The notes below the pieces were generated by a model. That model worked only from the letters and a program-made list of their open reading frames with translations, made no database searches and had not been told where the DNA came from. From Ruania zhangjianzhongii (GTDB taxonomy: Bacteria > Actinomycetota > Actinomycetes > Actinomycetales > Beutenbergiaceae), in assembly GCF_008000995.1 (NCBI RefSeq), contig NZ_CP042828.1:2904882-2968881 (forward strand): a DNA stretch of 64,000 bases, in the 5' to 3' direction. Made by a program: the position numbers and the translations under genes. Positions 8,869 through 18,273 of this stretch are shown one piece after another (the first letter of the stretch is position 1; each line of letters opens with the position of its first letter).

Positions 8869-9495
8869 TCACTCCGAGCTCCCGTCGATGTCCTCGAGCG
8901 TGTCGATATCCGGCAGGTACGGCGCCAGCGGCGGCAGGTCGTCCAGATCCCGCAGTCCGAGGCGCTCGAGGAAGTAGCTGGTGGTGCGGTACAGGGTGGC
9001 GCCGCCCTCGAGGTCCTGGCCCGCCTCCTCGATCAGCCCACGGGTCAGCAGCGTGCGCACCACCGAGTCGACGTTCACCCCGCGGATCGCGGAGATCCGG
9101 CCGCGGGAGACCGGCTGCCGGTAGGAGATCACCGCGAGCGTCTCCAGAGCGGCCTGGGTCAGACGCGCCGTCTGCCCGTCGATCACGAACTTCTCCACCG
9201 CGGGGGCGAACGCGGGTGCGGAGTAGAACCGCCACCCACCCCCGGCCTCGCGCAGCTGCACCCCGCGCGGGCGTTCGCAGCGGTCCAGCTCGGCAGCGAG
9301 CTCGGCCAGGGCGTCGGCCACGGCCGGTATCGGCACGCCGAGCACGGTGGCGAGCTGGTCGGTGGGCACCGGGGTCTCGGTGACCATCAGGATCGCTTCC
9401 ACGGCACCGAGCAGCTGGTCACCGGTCCACACCGGGGTGTCCTCCTCGATGGCCGCGGCGCCGTCGGCGGCCTCGGTCGGTGTCGGTTCGCTCAC
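8869..9495 (-). CDS. scpB: segregation and condensation protein B
   Basis: A 208-residue kleisin-associated protein of the SMC-ScpAB condensin, made of two winged-helix domains (VEAILMVTETPVPTDQLATVLG and LTQAALETLAVISYRQPVSRGRISAIRGVN-type stretches). It helps ScpA bridge the SMC heads and so condenses and segregates the chromosome. The GTG start overlaps the scpA stop by four bases. Acidic C- and N-terminal tails are seen, as in other actinobacteria. Confidence 0.94.
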   Translation of the reverse strand: MSEPTPTEAADGAAAIEEDTPVWTGDQLLGAVEAILMVTETPVPTDQLATVLGVPIPAVADALAELAAELDRCERPRGVQLREAGGGWRFYSAPAFAPAVEKFVIDGQTARLTQAALETLAVISYRQPVSRGRISAIRGVNVDSVVRTLLTRGLIEEAGQDLEGGATLYRTTSYFLERLGLRDLDDLPPLAPYLPDIDTLEDIDGSSE

Positions 9496-10430
9496 TGGTC
9501 CTCCCCGCTCCTCTCGGCGGTCTCCGGTTCACCCGCACTGTCGTTGTAGTCGTCGTACTCCTCGCCCACGTCCACGTCGCTGGCCTCGCCGCCGGTCCAG
9601 TGCACGCTCAGGTCGCCGAGCGGTCCGGCCTGGTCGAAGCCCACCAGGCCCTCGCGGAACAGCTCGAGCAGGGCGAGGAACCGCGCCACCACCACCGCGG
9701 TGGAGCCGGCGTCGTCGGTGAGGGTGCGGAACGAGGCGGACCGGGTGCGGCGCAGGCGCCCGGCGATCTGTGCGGCCTGTTCCCGCACGCTGACCACTGG
9801 GGCGTGCAGGTGGGAGACGTCCACTCCGGCCGGTTCCGGGCGGGGGGTGAGCGCCTTCGCGGCGAGCTGGGCGAGCTCGTCCGGGCCGATCTTCATCACC
9901 AGCTCCGGCAGCAGGGCCGCCAGCCGGGGCTCCAGCGCCACCTGCCGTGGGAAGGAGCGTCCGGCGAGCTGCCAGGCGGCGTCCAGATCGGCTGCTGCCT
10001 TCTTGAACGCGCGATACTGCAGCAACCGCGCGAACAGCAGGTCGCGCGCTTCGAGGAGTTCCAGGTCCTCTGCGTCCTCCACGTCCCCGCGGGGCAGCAG
10101 CCGGGCAGCCTTCAGGTCCAGCAGAGTGGCGGCGATCACCAGGAACTCGCTCGCCTGGGACAGGTCCCAGCTTTCCTGACCGCGAATATGGGCGATGAAG
10201 TCGTCGGTGACTACTGCCAACGCCACCTCGGTGACGTCCATCTTGTGCTTGGCGATCAGGGAGAGCAGCAGGTCGAACGGGCCGGTGAAGTTCTCCAGCC
10301 GGACCTCGAAGACCGGCCGGCCGGAGGCCGGTGCACTGTCCTCACCCCCGACCCGGGTGACGTCAGCGTCCGGGCAGGGCTCCGCCGTCGCCGGTTCGCC
10401 CCCGGTGACCGGGGCGTCAGGCGACGTCAC
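9492..10430 (-). CDS. scpA: segregation and condensation protein A (kleisin)
   Basis: The kleisin subunit of bacterial condensin, about 312 residues from the chosen GTG. After a variable N-terminal leader comes the conserved start FEVRLENFTGPFDLLLSLIAKHKMDV. The helical SMC-neck-binding part (FLVIAATLLDLKAARLLP) and the C-terminal winged helix (TAVVVARFLALLELFREGLVGFDQ) follow. The tail is rich in Asp/Glu/Tyr. Two adjacent GTG codons (10430, 10433) overlap the parA end by about 15 bp and have GGGAG upstream; an ATG at 10493 inside parA would add 21 residues. The protein is certain, the start is not. Confidence 0.9.
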   Translation of the reverse strand: MTSPDAPVTGGEPATAEPCPDADVTRVGGEDSAPASGRPVFEVRLENFTGPFDLLLSLIAKHKMDVTEVALAVVTDDFIAHIRGQESWDLSQASEFLVIAATLLDLKAARLLPRGDVEDAEDLELLEARDLLFARLLQYRAFKKAAADLDAAWQLAGRSFPRQVALEPRLAALLPELVMKIGPDELAQLAAKALTPRPEPAGVDVSHLHAPVVSVREQAAQIAGRLRRTRSASFRTLTDDAGSTAVVVARFLALLELFREGLVGFDQAGPLGDLSVHWTGGEASDVDVGEEYDDYNDSAGEPETAERSGEDQ

Positions 10431-11262
10431 CACGGTAGACGAGCTCCCGGGCGAGCTTGCGGTAGTGGTACGCACCCGGGTGGTTCGGGGCAAAGCTGGT
10501 GATCGGCTCCGTGGCCACCGAAGCGTCCGGGAACTTCACCGACCGGGTGATCACCGTGTCGAAGACCACGTCACCGAAGTGGTCACGCACCCGGGCGAGA
10601 ACTTCACGGGAGTGCAGGGTCCGGGTGTCCACCATGGTGGCCAGGATGCCGTCGGTGTGCAGACGCGGGTTGAGTCGCGAGCGCACCTTGTCGATCGTCT
10701 CCACCAGCAGCGCCACACCCCGCAGTGCGAAGAACTCGGTCTCCAGGGGCACGATCACCCCGTGCGAGGCGGTCAGCGCGTTGATCGTGAGCAGCCCGAG
10801 CGAGGGCTGGCAGTCGATGATGATCGCGTCGTAGTCGTCGGTGATCGGGCGCAACACCCGGGACAGGGCCTGCTCCCGGGCCACCTCGTTCACCAGCTGC
10901 ACCTCGGCAGCGGACAGGTCGATGTTCGCCGGGATCAGGTCCAGCCCCTGCACGCCGGTGGGATGGATCACCCGGTGCACGTCCGGTTCCGCGGACATCA
11001 GCTCGGTGTAGATGGTGTCGTCCAGCTCATGCGCGGCCACGCCCAAGCCGGCCGAGGCTGCACCTTGGGGATCGAAGTCCACGATCAGCACCTTGCGGCC
11101 GTACTCGGCGAGCGCGGCGCCCAGGTTGATCGTGGTGGTGGTCTTGCCGACCCCGCCCTTCTGGTTGCACATGGCGATGATCCGCGCCGGACCGTGACCG
11201 CTCAGCGGTGCCGGGACGGGGAAGTCGCGGTCGGTGCGGATCTCGGATGCTTCGCTACTCAC
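10417..11262 (-). CDS. parA: chromosome-partitioning ATPase ParA/Soj
   Basis: A 281-residue ParA-type Walker ATPase that works with ParB on the chromosome origin. The deviant Walker A motif KGGVGKTTTTINLG lies at about residues 32-45. VLIVDFDPQGAAS and the Walker B region DAIIIDCQPSLGLLTINAL follow. It heads the parA-scpA-scpB run, matching the standard actinobacterial order after xerD. GTG at 11262 was chosen because a TAGTGT -10 box ends exactly seven bases upstream, the leaderless pattern seen at many genes here. A GTG at 11283 is an alternative. A second, origin-linked parA is probably elsewhere, since no parB is adjacent. Confidence 0.9.
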   Translation of the reverse strand: MSSEASEIRTDRDFPVPAPLSGHGPARIIAMCNQKGGVGKTTTTINLGAALAEYGRKVLIVDFDPQGAASAGLGVAAHELDDTIYTELMSAEPDVHRVIHPTGVQGLDLIPANIDLSAAEVQLVNEVAREQALSRVLRPITDDYDAIIIDCQPSLGLLTINALTASHGVIVPLETEFFALRGVALLVETIDKVRSRLNPRLHTDGILATMVDTRTLHSREVLARVRDHFGDVVFDTVITRSVKFPDASVATEPITSFAPNHPGAYHYRKLARELVYRGDVA

Positions 11263-11269
11263 CCCGCCC

Positions 11270-11275
11270 ACACTA
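11270..11275 (-). promoter_or_regulatory. -10 element of a leaderless parA promoter
   Basis: TAGTGT on the minus strand, then seven bases, then GTG AGT. Transcription would start at or next to the first codon. No convincing -35 hexamer is visible. This spacing repeats at many other starts in the window and decides the parA start. Confidence 0.5.
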
Positions 11276-11321
11276 CTGGTCACCAGAGGCGGTGGACGGC
11301 CCAACACCCGCTGTACGGCCG

Positions 11322-11327
11322 TAGTCT
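11322..11327 (+). promoter_or_regulatory. -10 element of a leaderless promoter for the Eis-like gene
   Basis: TAGTCT followed by seven bases and then the ATG of the acetyltransferase; there is no Shine-Dalgarno sequence. It lies about 50 bp from the divergent parA -10, so the two genes share one short intergenic promoter region. Confidence 0.5.
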
Positions 11328-11334
11328 GGCCGTT

Positions 11335-12531
11335 ATGGCTTACCGCACCCGTGCGCTGACCCCCGCGGATACCGACGCCGCCCGCCATCTCGGCCGGGAG
11401 GCGTTCGGCATGCCGGACGCGGACCGGCCGGACCAGGACCCACCCGACGGCAGCCCGTGGCCCGGGCCGGGTTCTCATGCCCTCGGCACGTTCGCCGGTG
11501 CGGAGCTGGCCGCCCGAGCGGTGGCGCTGGAGCTGGGCACCTGGTTCGCCGGCCGGGAGCTGCGCACCTGCGGGATCGCGGGGATGACGGTGGCGGCCGA
11601 ACACCGCGGGCGGGGCCTGACCCACCCGCTACTCACCGAGCTGCTGCTCGCCGCCCGGGACCGGGGGGAGGTGATCGCCACGTTGTTCGCCACCGCACCG
11701 GGGATCTACCGCAGGCTCGGTTTCGAGATGATCACCACAGTGGACCAGGTGCAGCTGCCGGTCTCCTCGGCCGCGGCGGTGCCCCCCGGCGATCCGGTGC
11801 GACTGCGCCGGGCCACCGCCGCCGATGCCCCGGCCCTGCGGGACTGCTACCGGGACTGGGCCCGGGTACGGCAGGGACCGCTCACTCGCACCGGAGCGGC
11901 CGAGCAGGTCAGCGACGAGGACCTGATCGGTGACCAGGACGCCGTCACCCTGGCGGTCTCCGAGGCCGGGGAGATCCTCGGCTACGCCTGTTGGGACCGC
12001 GGCACCCTGTCCGAGCGGACGCTCACCGTGACCGAGCTGGTGGCCCACACTCCGCAGGCGTACCGGTCGCTGTGGCGGATGGCCGGCGCCTTCGCGATGA
12101 AGGTGGACCGGGTGCTGCTGCACGCCCCGGCCGGCGATGTCGCCCGGACCTTCCTGCCCGCCAAGCACTGGCAGGTGGTGGCGCAGGAACCGTACATGCT
12201 GCGGGTGCTGGACCTGCCGGCGGCGTTGGCTGCGCGGGGCAGCCGCGGCAGCGGGCAGGTGCGGATCACGGTCGCCGGGGACGAGCTGGGCCTGGTCAAC
12301 GGCACGTTCCAGATCACTGCCGACGGCGGAGAGCTCAGCTGCGAGCCGAGCGCACCTGCCGAGGGCCCTCCGGTGCTCACCGCCGGTGGCCTCTCCCTCG
12401 CGGTGTCCGGGGCGTTCAGCTGCGCGGACCTGCGGGCGAGCGGGCACCTCACCGGTGGGGACGCCCGCACCGACCGGACCCTGGAGGACCTGCTGCACGC
12501 GCCGCCGTGGCAGATCCGGGACACGTTCTGA
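11335..12531 (+). CDS. Eis-like GNAT family N-acetyltransferase
   Basis: A 398-residue protein with the architecture of the mycobacterial Eis acetyltransferase family. An N-terminal GNAT domain contains the acetyl-CoA loop AGMTVAAEHRGRGLTHPLLTEL (split here only for description) and the EIS-type IATLFATAPGIYRRLGFEM. A second GNAT-like domain lies at about 155-290. A C-terminal SCP2-like sterol-carrier fold (about 295-398) ends DRTLEDLLHAPPWQIRDTF. Eis proteins acetylate amines of aminoglycosides, lysines or small molecules as hexamers. The actual substrate here is unknown. ATG is set by the leaderless -10 box. It is transcribed away from parA and lies with the next two genes between parA and xerD. 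Confidence 0.85.
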   Translation: MAYRTRALTPADTDAARHLGREAFGMPDADRPDQDPPDGSPWPGPGSHALGTFAGAELAARAVALELGTWFAGRELRTCGIAGMTVAAEHRGRGLTHPLLTELLLAARDRGEVIATLFATAPGIYRRLGFEMITTVDQVQLPVSSAAAVPPGDPVRLRRATAADAPALRDCYRDWARVRQGPLTRTGAAEQVSDEDLIGDQDAVTLAVSEAGEILGYACWDRGTLSERTLTVTELVAHTPQAYRSLWRMAGAFAMKVDRVLLHAPAGDVARTFLPAKHWQVVAQEPYMLRVLDLPAALAARGSRGSGQVRITVAGDELGLVNGTFQITADGGELSCEPSAPAEGPPVLTAGGLSLAVSGAFSCADLRASGHLTGGDARTDRTLEDLLHAPPWQIRDTF

Positions 12532-12618
12532 ACCGGGCGCCCGCACTCCATCCTCCGACTCATCGGCCGGCCGGCAGCTTCACACTTTCGACTGACGATC
12601 ACCCGCACGCACGCGCCC

Positions 12619-12624
12619 TAGCGT
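12619..12624 (+). promoter_or_regulatory. -10 element of a leaderless promoter for the serine hydrolase gene
   Basis: TAGCGT, then seven bases, then ATG. The in-frame GTG at 12623 lies inside the hexamer, so the ATG at 12632 is the more likely start. Confidence 0.45.
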
Positions 12625-12631
12625 GCCGGGC

Positions 12632-14573
12632 ATGACGTTACGCCCTGCCCACTCCACCTTGACCGCCGCGCTGCTGGCACTCCCGGCACTGGTGGCGCTC
12701 TGTCTGCCCACACCGGCGGCCGCGAGCCCGCCGGAGACCAGCACGCCCGACCTGCGCGATGTCGGGGCGGTGGTGGACCAGGTGCTGCCGGACCAGCTCG
12801 CCGACGGGGACATCCCCGGTGCGGTGGTGACCGTGGTGGCCGGCGGCGAGACCGTGTTCAGCAGCGGGTACGGGGTGGCCGACCCTGCCACCGGTGCACC
12901 GATGGATCCCGCCACTACCGGTCTGTACACCGCCTCGGAGGGCAAGCTGTTCACCGCGACCGCGGTCATGCAGCTGGTCGAGGAGGGCACGCTCGACCTG
13001 CGCGCGGATGTGAACGAGTACCTGGATACTCCGATCCCGGACACCTACCCGGGCCGGCCGGTCACGCTGGAACACCTGCTCACCTTCACCTCCGGCTTCG
13101 ACTACGACATCTACGGCTGGTCCCAGTGGGAGTACAGCGAGCTGCCGACGCTGGCGGAGTTCGCCACCGAGGTCCGGCCGGACCGGGTCCGCCCGCCCGG
13201 TGAGCTGGTCGCCTACAACAACTTCGACTACGTCCTCGCTGGGCGGATCGTGGAGATCGCCTCCGGGCAGAGCTACGCCGACTACCTCGCCGAGCACGTC
13301 TTCGCCCCGGCAGGGATGTCCAGCACGACGGCTCAGCAGCCACACCCGGCGGAGCTGCAAGCGCGGACCAGCCCGGGTTACCGGCCGGCCGACGGTCGGC
13401 AGGAACCGGCCGGCGGGCAGGTCAGCCCAGCAACACCGGCCGGTACCGACACGCTGACCACCGCCGCGGATATGGGCCGGTTCATGATCGCCCAGCTCCG
13501 TGCCGACTCCCCGCTGGGCACCGAGGCGACGGGCGAGATGCAGGCCGAACAGTTCCGCGCCGATCCCGAGGTACCGGGAATGGGGTACGCGTTCGAACAG
13601 CGTCCGATGAACGGCCAGCAGGTGATCACCAAGGACGGCGACCAGCCCGGCACGCACCACAACCTGGCCCTGCTGCCGGAGCACGACATCGGCATCCATG
13701 TGGCCTACAACGGCGATGGCAGCAACGGGGCGGCATTCTGGGGCGGAAAGGAACTGGTCCGGGCGATCCTGGACGCCTACTTCCCCACCGATGGGCAGGA
13801 CACCGCGGACGCGGCGAGCGCGGGCGCAGACGTCGAACCGCTGGCCGGTAGCTACCGGGCGGCACGCACCTCGCAAGGGACGTTCACCACGGTCACCAGC
13901 CTGACCGGGCCGGTCACCGTCGAGGCCACCCGGCCCGGGCACGATCAGCACCACCGGACTGTCCGAGAACCCCGACGCCGGCGCCCAGGTCTGGCACCAG
14001 ACCTCACCCGGGCACTTCGTCCTCGACGGCGGTCAGGCCACGCTGGCGGTGACCGAGTCCGGGGCGCTGGTCACCAGCCAGATGCCGAACAACTCCTTCG
14101 TGCCACTGCCGTGGTTCGAGGCGCCGACGCTGCACCTGATCCTGCTCGGGCTCACCGCGCTGGTCCTGCTGGCCGCGTTCGTCACCATTCCGGTGCGAGC
14201 AGTCGTCTCCCGGGTGCGCGAGCGCGAGCCTGGGCCGCTCGGGGGCAAGATGGCCCAGGGCCTGACCTGGCTGAACGGGCTGTGTCTGGTGATCTTCGCG
14301 GTCGGGTTCGCCCTGGTCTCCGCCGATCCGAACCTGCTCGTCCAGATCCCGCTGACCGGCTCGCCGGCGCTCTCGCTCGCGCTGAACACGATGACCGTGA
14401 TGGTCGCGGTGACCGTGGCCACGATCGTGCTCACCGTGGTGGCCTGGGCCCGGCGGTGGTGGAGCGTGACCGGCCGGATCGCGCTGACCGTGACCACCCT
14501 GGCGGCCACCGGCTTCGTCACCGTCGCGATCTTCTACCGGCTGATCGGTCTGCCGTTCATGCTCACCGTATGA
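12632..14573 (+). pseudogene. secreted serine hydrolase (beta-lactamase fold) with C-terminal membrane helices, frameshifted
   Basis: The N-terminal part is a class C beta-lactamase/penicillin-binding-type serine hydrolase. A signal peptide (about residues 1-32, ending PAAAS) is followed by the active-site region SEGKLFTATAVMQL (SxxK-like, Ser-Glu-Gly-Lys), the YNNF motif (YxN) and a late HHN. From about 13930 the coding signal jumps by +1: the upstream frame degenerates into Arg/Pro-rich text, while the next frame reads TISTTGLSENPDAGAQVW and on to a domain with four or so membrane helices ending at 14573. Together they would give about 646 residues, so one extra base in the GC-rich stretch ACCCGGCCCGGGCAC breaks an otherwise intact gene. 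It is either a sequencing error or a recent pseudogene. Its substrate is unknown. Confidence 0.75.
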
Positions 14574-14601
14574 CTGCCGGAGCCCTCGCCCGGAACACGA
14601 C

Positions 14602-14607
14602 TAGGCT
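14602..14607 (+). promoter_or_regulatory. possible -10 element upstream of the transglutaminase-like gene
   Basis: TAGGCT lies 32 bases before the ATG at 14640, giving a short leader that contains the Shine-Dalgarno GGAGG. No clear -35 box is visible. Confidence 0.3.
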
Positions 14608-14639
14608 GCCGATACCGCCCAGGCCGACCGGAGGCCCCG

Positions 14640-15566
14640 ATGACCGACCTACCCGCCCTGCCGGACGCCGTCGCGCGCTATACCCGCCACAGTACGTACA
14701 CCGATCCGGGTGAGCATGCCGCGCTGCTCCGCGCGGTGACGCCGAGTACGGAAGGAGTCAGCGCCGTCGCCCGGAATCTGATCGCGCACTACCGTGGCGA
14801 GGCGGCGGTGCTGCCCGCCGCCACCCGGGAGGACGTGAACCTGCGCTGGCTGGCCGACCAGCTCGCCACCGACCAGGAACGGCACGGCGTACCGCTCGCC
14901 GAGCCACGCGCACTGGCTGACCGGCTGCAGGGCTGTTGCCGGGACCACTCGCTGCTGTGCGTGGGCACCTTGCGCGAGCACGGCGTGCCGGCCCGGACCC
15001 GGATCGGTTTCGCGGGCTACTTCCGGCCCGAGTTCAGCCACGACCACGTGGTGGTCGAACGGTTCGAGGGCGAGCGGTGGGTCCGGTTCGACCCGGAGCT
15101 GACCGACGGGTTCGACTTCGACGTGAGGGATATGCCCACCGGGACGGGCTCCCCGTTCGAGACTGCCGCCGAGGTGTGGCGCGGCCACCGGGCCGGCACT
15201 CTCGATGTGTCCCGCTACGGCGTGGACCCGAGCCTGGATGCGCCGCTGCGCGGCGAGCAGATCGTGGCGGCCTACGTGATCAGCGAGGTGGCGCACCGCC
15301 AGGGTGACGAGCTGTTGCTCTGGGACGTCTGGGGCGCGGCAGTGCCCGACCCGACGGCCGATCCGGCTCTGATCGACGAGGTGGCCGCCCTGCTGGTAGC
15401 GGCCGACGAGGAGGAGCGGGCCGGCGTTCTGGCCGGGCCGGCCGCCGGAGAGCTGGCCGCCTGGTACGCCGCCGACGAGCGGCTGCATCCGGGCGACACG
15501 GTCACTCTGCTCAGCCCGCTGCCGCCGGCCCGGGTGCCGGTGCCGGTGCAGGTGCCGTTGCGCTGA
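14640..15566 (+). CDS. transglutaminase-like superfamily domain protein
   Basis: A 308-residue protein with a transglutaminase/papain-fold core. The catalytic cysteine lies in LQGCCRDHSLLCVGTLREHG (about residue 99-100), the histidine in FSHDHVVVERFEG and the aspartate in WVRFDPEL. The pattern and the GFAGYFRP strand match stand-alone transglutaminase-like proteins rather than secreted proteases; no signal peptide is seen. The role, perhaps peptide or amide cleavage in the cytoplasm, is unknown. GGAGG precedes the ATG. It follows the frameshifted hydrolase by 66 bp and converges on the next gene. Confidence 0.8.
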   Translation: MTDLPALPDAVARYTRHSTYTDPGEHAALLRAVTPSTEGVSAVARNLIAHYRGEAAVLPAATREDVNLRWLADQLATDQERHGVPLAEPRALADRLQGCCRDHSLLCVGTLREHGVPARTRIGFAGYFRPEFSHDHVVVERFEGERWVRFDPELTDGFDFDVRDMPTGTGSPFETAAEVWRGHRAGTLDVSRYGVDPSLDAPLRGEQIVAAYVISEVAHRQGDELLLWDVWGAAVPDPTADPALIDEVAALLVAADEEERAGVLAGPAAGELAAWYAADERLHPGDTVTLLSPLPPARVPVPVQVPLR

Positions 15567-15575
15567 GCCTGGCGT

Positions 15576-16154
15576 TCAGGGCCGACGGCTCCACACCTCG
15601 GCCTCGGCGAGGAAGGCCGAGGAGGAGGGCCGCTGCGTAGTGCCGCTGCGCCGTACCTGACCACCGAGCTGCCGGCCGGCGATGCTCAGCTGACCCTGCT
15701 GGCACGGTCCGAGTACCAGCCGTAGCGTGTGCGGAACCCCGCCGAGCGGGAAGTCACCGGTGGCCACCGAGCGCACGTCGAGCACCTGGGCGAGCCGCAC
15801 CTCGACATCACCGGCCCGGGCGGATAGCCCCTGCGCCAGGTCGATCGTGGTCTCGACCGGTGTCTGTTCGTACTGCGGCTGGGGCCAGTCCAGTCCGTCC
15901 AGCTCCGGGAAGTGCCGGGTGAAGTCCTCGGTGAGCCAGCGGGCCAGGGGCAGGGTGCTGCTCAGCACCCGGACACCGGTCGGCTGCCAGAGCACCAGTG
16001 CCGTCCCGGTGCCGTGGCTGCGGGACCAGTCCACCCGCCACACCGAGACGTAGCCGGTGCACTCCCCCTGTGCATCGAAGAGCTGCAGGCCGGGATTGGC
16101 ACCGACCAGGACGGGCCGGTGCGGCCGGTCCGGGGGCGGGGTCTCGGTGCTCAT
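15576..16154 (-). CDS. hypothetical protein coupled to xerD
   Basis: A 192-residue protein that I do not recognise. It is rich in strands ([40 protein letters not shown]), has several tryptophans in the first half and lacks signal peptide and membrane segments. Its ATG overlaps the xerD stop by four bases (ATGA), so it is translated with XerD. Third-position GC and operon position make it a real gene. No catalytic motif stands out. Confidence 0.7.
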   Translation of the reverse strand: MSTETPPPDRPHRPVLVGANPGLQLFDAQGECTGYVSVWRVDWSRSHGTGTALVLWQPTGVRVLSSTLPLARWLTEDFTRHFPELDGLDWPQPQYEQTPVETTIDLAQGLSARAGDVEVRLAQVLDVRSVATGDFPLGGVPHTLRLVLGPCQQGQLSIAGRQLGGQVRRSGTTQRPSSSAFLAEAEVWSRRP

Positions 16155-17107
16155 CCGCGCGCCCTCGGGTGGCTGGCGGCGTACACCTCACGCAGCGTGT
16201 CCGGGGTGACCATCGTGTAGATCTGGGTGGTGGTGACCGAGGCGTGCCCGAGCAGCTCCTGCACCACCCGCACATCGGCACCGCCGGCGAGCAGGTGGGT
16301 GGCGTAGGAGTGGCGCAGCGTGTGCGGTGAGATGTGCCCGGCCACCTCTCCGCGTTCGGCCGCCAGCTGGAGCACCGCCCAGGCGCTCTGCCTGCTCAAC
16401 GGGTTGCCGCGCTGGTTCAGGAAGACGGCGGAGTTCCCGCGACCGGACTGGGCGAGCACCGGGCGGGAGCGGATCAGGTAGGCGTCCATCGCGTCCACCG
16501 CGTACCGGCCCACCGGGACGATCCGTTCCTTGCGTCCCTTGCCGAACAGCCGGATGCTCGGATGCTCCGCGTGCAGCTCCAGGTCGTCGGCGGACAGCCC
16601 GACCACCTCGGAGATACGGGCGCCGGTGCCGTACAGCACCTCCACCAGCGCCCGGTCGCGCAGGCCGAGCACCCCTTCGGCCATCGAGGCTCCGGCCAGC
16701 AGCTTGTCCACCTCTTCGACGGCGATCGCCTTCGGTAGCCGCTTCGTGGCCCCGGGTGGACGCACTGCCGCGGCCGGATCGTTGTTCGTATGTCCCTCGA
16801 CGGTCGCGAAGCGGTGCCACCCCCGCACGGCGACCACCGCCCGCGAGGTGGAGGACGCAGACAGCGGATGACCGCCATCGGCTCCGGTGCGGACCGCCTC
16901 CACATAGCCGGCCACATCCGCCTCGGTGACCTGGTCGAACCCGGAGCGGCCCCGCACGGCGAGGAACGCCGCGTACCGGCGCAGATCGCGCCGGTAGGCG
17001 GCCAGGGTGTGCTCGGACAGGCCGCGCTCCACCCCCAGGTGCGCCAGGTACTCGGTCAGCTGTGCCCGGAACGGCGCCTCCTGCTCTGCAGGCGTCGACT
17101 CAGCCAT
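16151..17107 (-). CDS. xerD: site-specific tyrosine recombinase XerD
   Basis: A 318-residue tyrosine recombinase that resolves chromosome dimers at dif with XerC. The N-terminal SAM-like core-binding domain is [23 protein letters not shown]. The catalytic residues are all visible: Arg in [12 protein letters not shown], Lys in [13 protein letters not shown], His-x-x-Arg in [14 protein letters not shown], His in [10 protein letters not shown] and the nucleophile Tyr in IYTMV. Length and the parA-scpAB neighbourhood, though separated here by three extra genes, support XerD rather than a phage integrase. It lies 3 bp from ctaB's stop. Confidence 0.94.
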   Translation of the reverse strand: MAESTPAEQEAPFRAQLTEYLAHLGVERGLSEHTLAAYRRDLRRYAAFLAVRGRSGFDQVTEADVAGYVEAVRTGADGGHPLSASSTSRAVVAVRGWHRFATVEGHTNNDPAAAVRPPGATKRLPKAIAVEEVDKLLAGASMAEGVLGLRDRALVEVLYGTGARISEVVGLSADDLELHAEHPSIRLFGKGRKERIVPVGRYAVDAMDAYLIRSRPVLAQSGRGNSAVFLNQRGNPLSRQSAWAVLQLAAERGEVAGHISPHTLRHSYATHLLAGGADVRVVQELLGHASVTTTQIYTMVTPDTLREVYAASHPRARG

Positions 17108-17110
17108 CGA

Positions 17111-18067
17111 TCACCAGGGCAGGAACGGATCGATCGAGATCGCTACGAACACGACGGTCAGGTACGTGATGGAGGCGTGGAACACCTTCATCGCGCCGAG
17201 CTTGCGCGTGGTACCGGTCACCGCGCGCCGGTACAGCTGGATGCAGGCGAATCCGAACCATGCTCCGGCGGCGATCGCCACCGCCGTGTAGAACCAGCCC
17301 ATCTGCGCCACCGGGATGAGCACCAGGGAGCAGGCGACCATCGCCACGGTGTAGGCGATCATCTGCCGGGCCACCTTGGTGTCGGCAGCGACCACCGGAA
17401 GCATCGGCACCCCGGCGGCGGCGTAGTCCTTCTTGAACTTCATCGACAACGGCCAGTAGTGCGGCGGGGTCCACAAGAAGATGATCCCGAAGAGCAGGAA
17501 CGGGGCCAGGTCCAGGGACCCGGTCACCGCGGCCCAGCCGATCAGCACCGGCATGCACCCGGCCGCACCACCCCAGACGATGTTCTGCCGGGTGTGCCGC
17601 TTCAGCAGGACCGTGTAGCCGTAGGAGTACATGACGTTCGCCGCCGCAGCCAGCGCGGCGGCCACCCAGTTCACGGTGAGCCACAGCCAGGCCACCGAGA
17701 ACGCCCCGAGCAGCAGCCCGAATACCAGGGCGGCCCGCGGCGTCACCGCACCGGTCACCAGTGGGCGCTTGCGGGTGCGCGCCATCACCGCGTCGATGTC
17801 CCGGTCGTAGTACATGTTCAGGGTGTTCGCCGAACCAGCGGCGGCCGCGCCGCCGATCAGCGTGGCGATGATCAGCCACCAGGACGGGAACCCGTTCTGG
17901 GCGAGGATCATCGTCGGCACCGTGGTGATCAGCAGCAGTTCGATGATCCGCGGTTTGGTCAGCGCCACATACGGGCCCACCACCTGTTTCAGCGACCTCC
18001 GCGGCGATGCCGTGGTGGCGCGCGCGGAAGCCTCCGCCTCGGACAGGGGTGCGTCAGGCACTGTCAC
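17111..18067 (-). CDS. ctaB: protoheme IX farnesyltransferase (heme O synthase)
   Basis: A 318-residue polytopic membrane enzyme that adds a farnesyl group to heme B to make heme O for cytochrome oxidase. It belongs to the UbiA prenyltransferase superfamily. The first aspartate-rich motif NTLNMYYDRDIDAVMARTRKRP and the second region YTVLLKRHTRQNIVWGGAAG are clear, with about nine hydrophobic helices and the end IDPFLPW. A GTG start is preceded by GAGAGAG. It is divergent from tkt, the usual actinobacterial arrangement, and close upstream of xerD. Confidence 0.94.
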   Translation of the reverse strand: MTVPDAPLSEAEASARATTASPRRSLKQVVGPYVALTKPRIIELLLITTVPTMILAQNGFPSWWLIIATLIGGAAAAGSANTLNMYYDRDIDAVMARTRKRPLVTGAVTPRAALVFGLLLGAFSVAWLWLTVNWVAAALAAAANVMYSYGYTVLLKRHTRQNIVWGGAAGCMPVLIGWAAVTGSLDLAPFLLFGIIFLWTPPHYWPLSMKFKKDYAAAGVPMLPVVAADTKVARQMIAYTVAMVACSLVLIPVAQMGWFYTAVAIAAGAWFGFACIQLYRRAVTGTTRKLGAMKVFHASITYLTVVFVAISIDPFLPW

Positions 18068-18224
18068 TTCACTCTCTCGACTACTGATCGCGCCACTGCG
18101 GACACGATCGACGGGGCTGGCCCGTCCTGGCCAGTGTAGGCCGTGCCCGGCGGCGATCCCACCTGATCCGACCGGGCGGCGTCCACCCTGCGACTACCCG
18201 CGCGCCGGTGGCACCTGCATTGAG

Positions 18225-18230
18225 TAGGGT
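18225..18230 (+). promoter_or_regulatory. candidate -10 element for the tkt operon
   Basis: TAGGGT in the ctaB-tkt intergenic region (about 200 bp), some 44 bases before the tkt GTG. A matching -35 is not obvious. The rest of this divergent gap shows no gene. Confidence 0.35.
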
Positions 18231-18273
18231 CGGATCAGCAGCTGCCACGAAAGTACGCGAGGAAGAAGGACCT

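Noticed and set aside
10195-11334. N-terminal extension of the Eis-like protein antisense to parA
   Set aside because: The added sequence lies on top of parA and scpA; the ATG at 11335 has a proper leaderless promoter.
11263-11625. N-terminal extension of ParA into the Eis-like gene
   Set aside because: The extension is antisense to the acetyltransferase and lacks ParA similarity; the conserved part starts shortly after the chosen GTG.
16151-17107. Tyrosine recombinase as a phage or island integrase
   Set aside because: The length, motifs and linkage fit chromosomal XerD, and no tRNA or att-like duplication is nearby.
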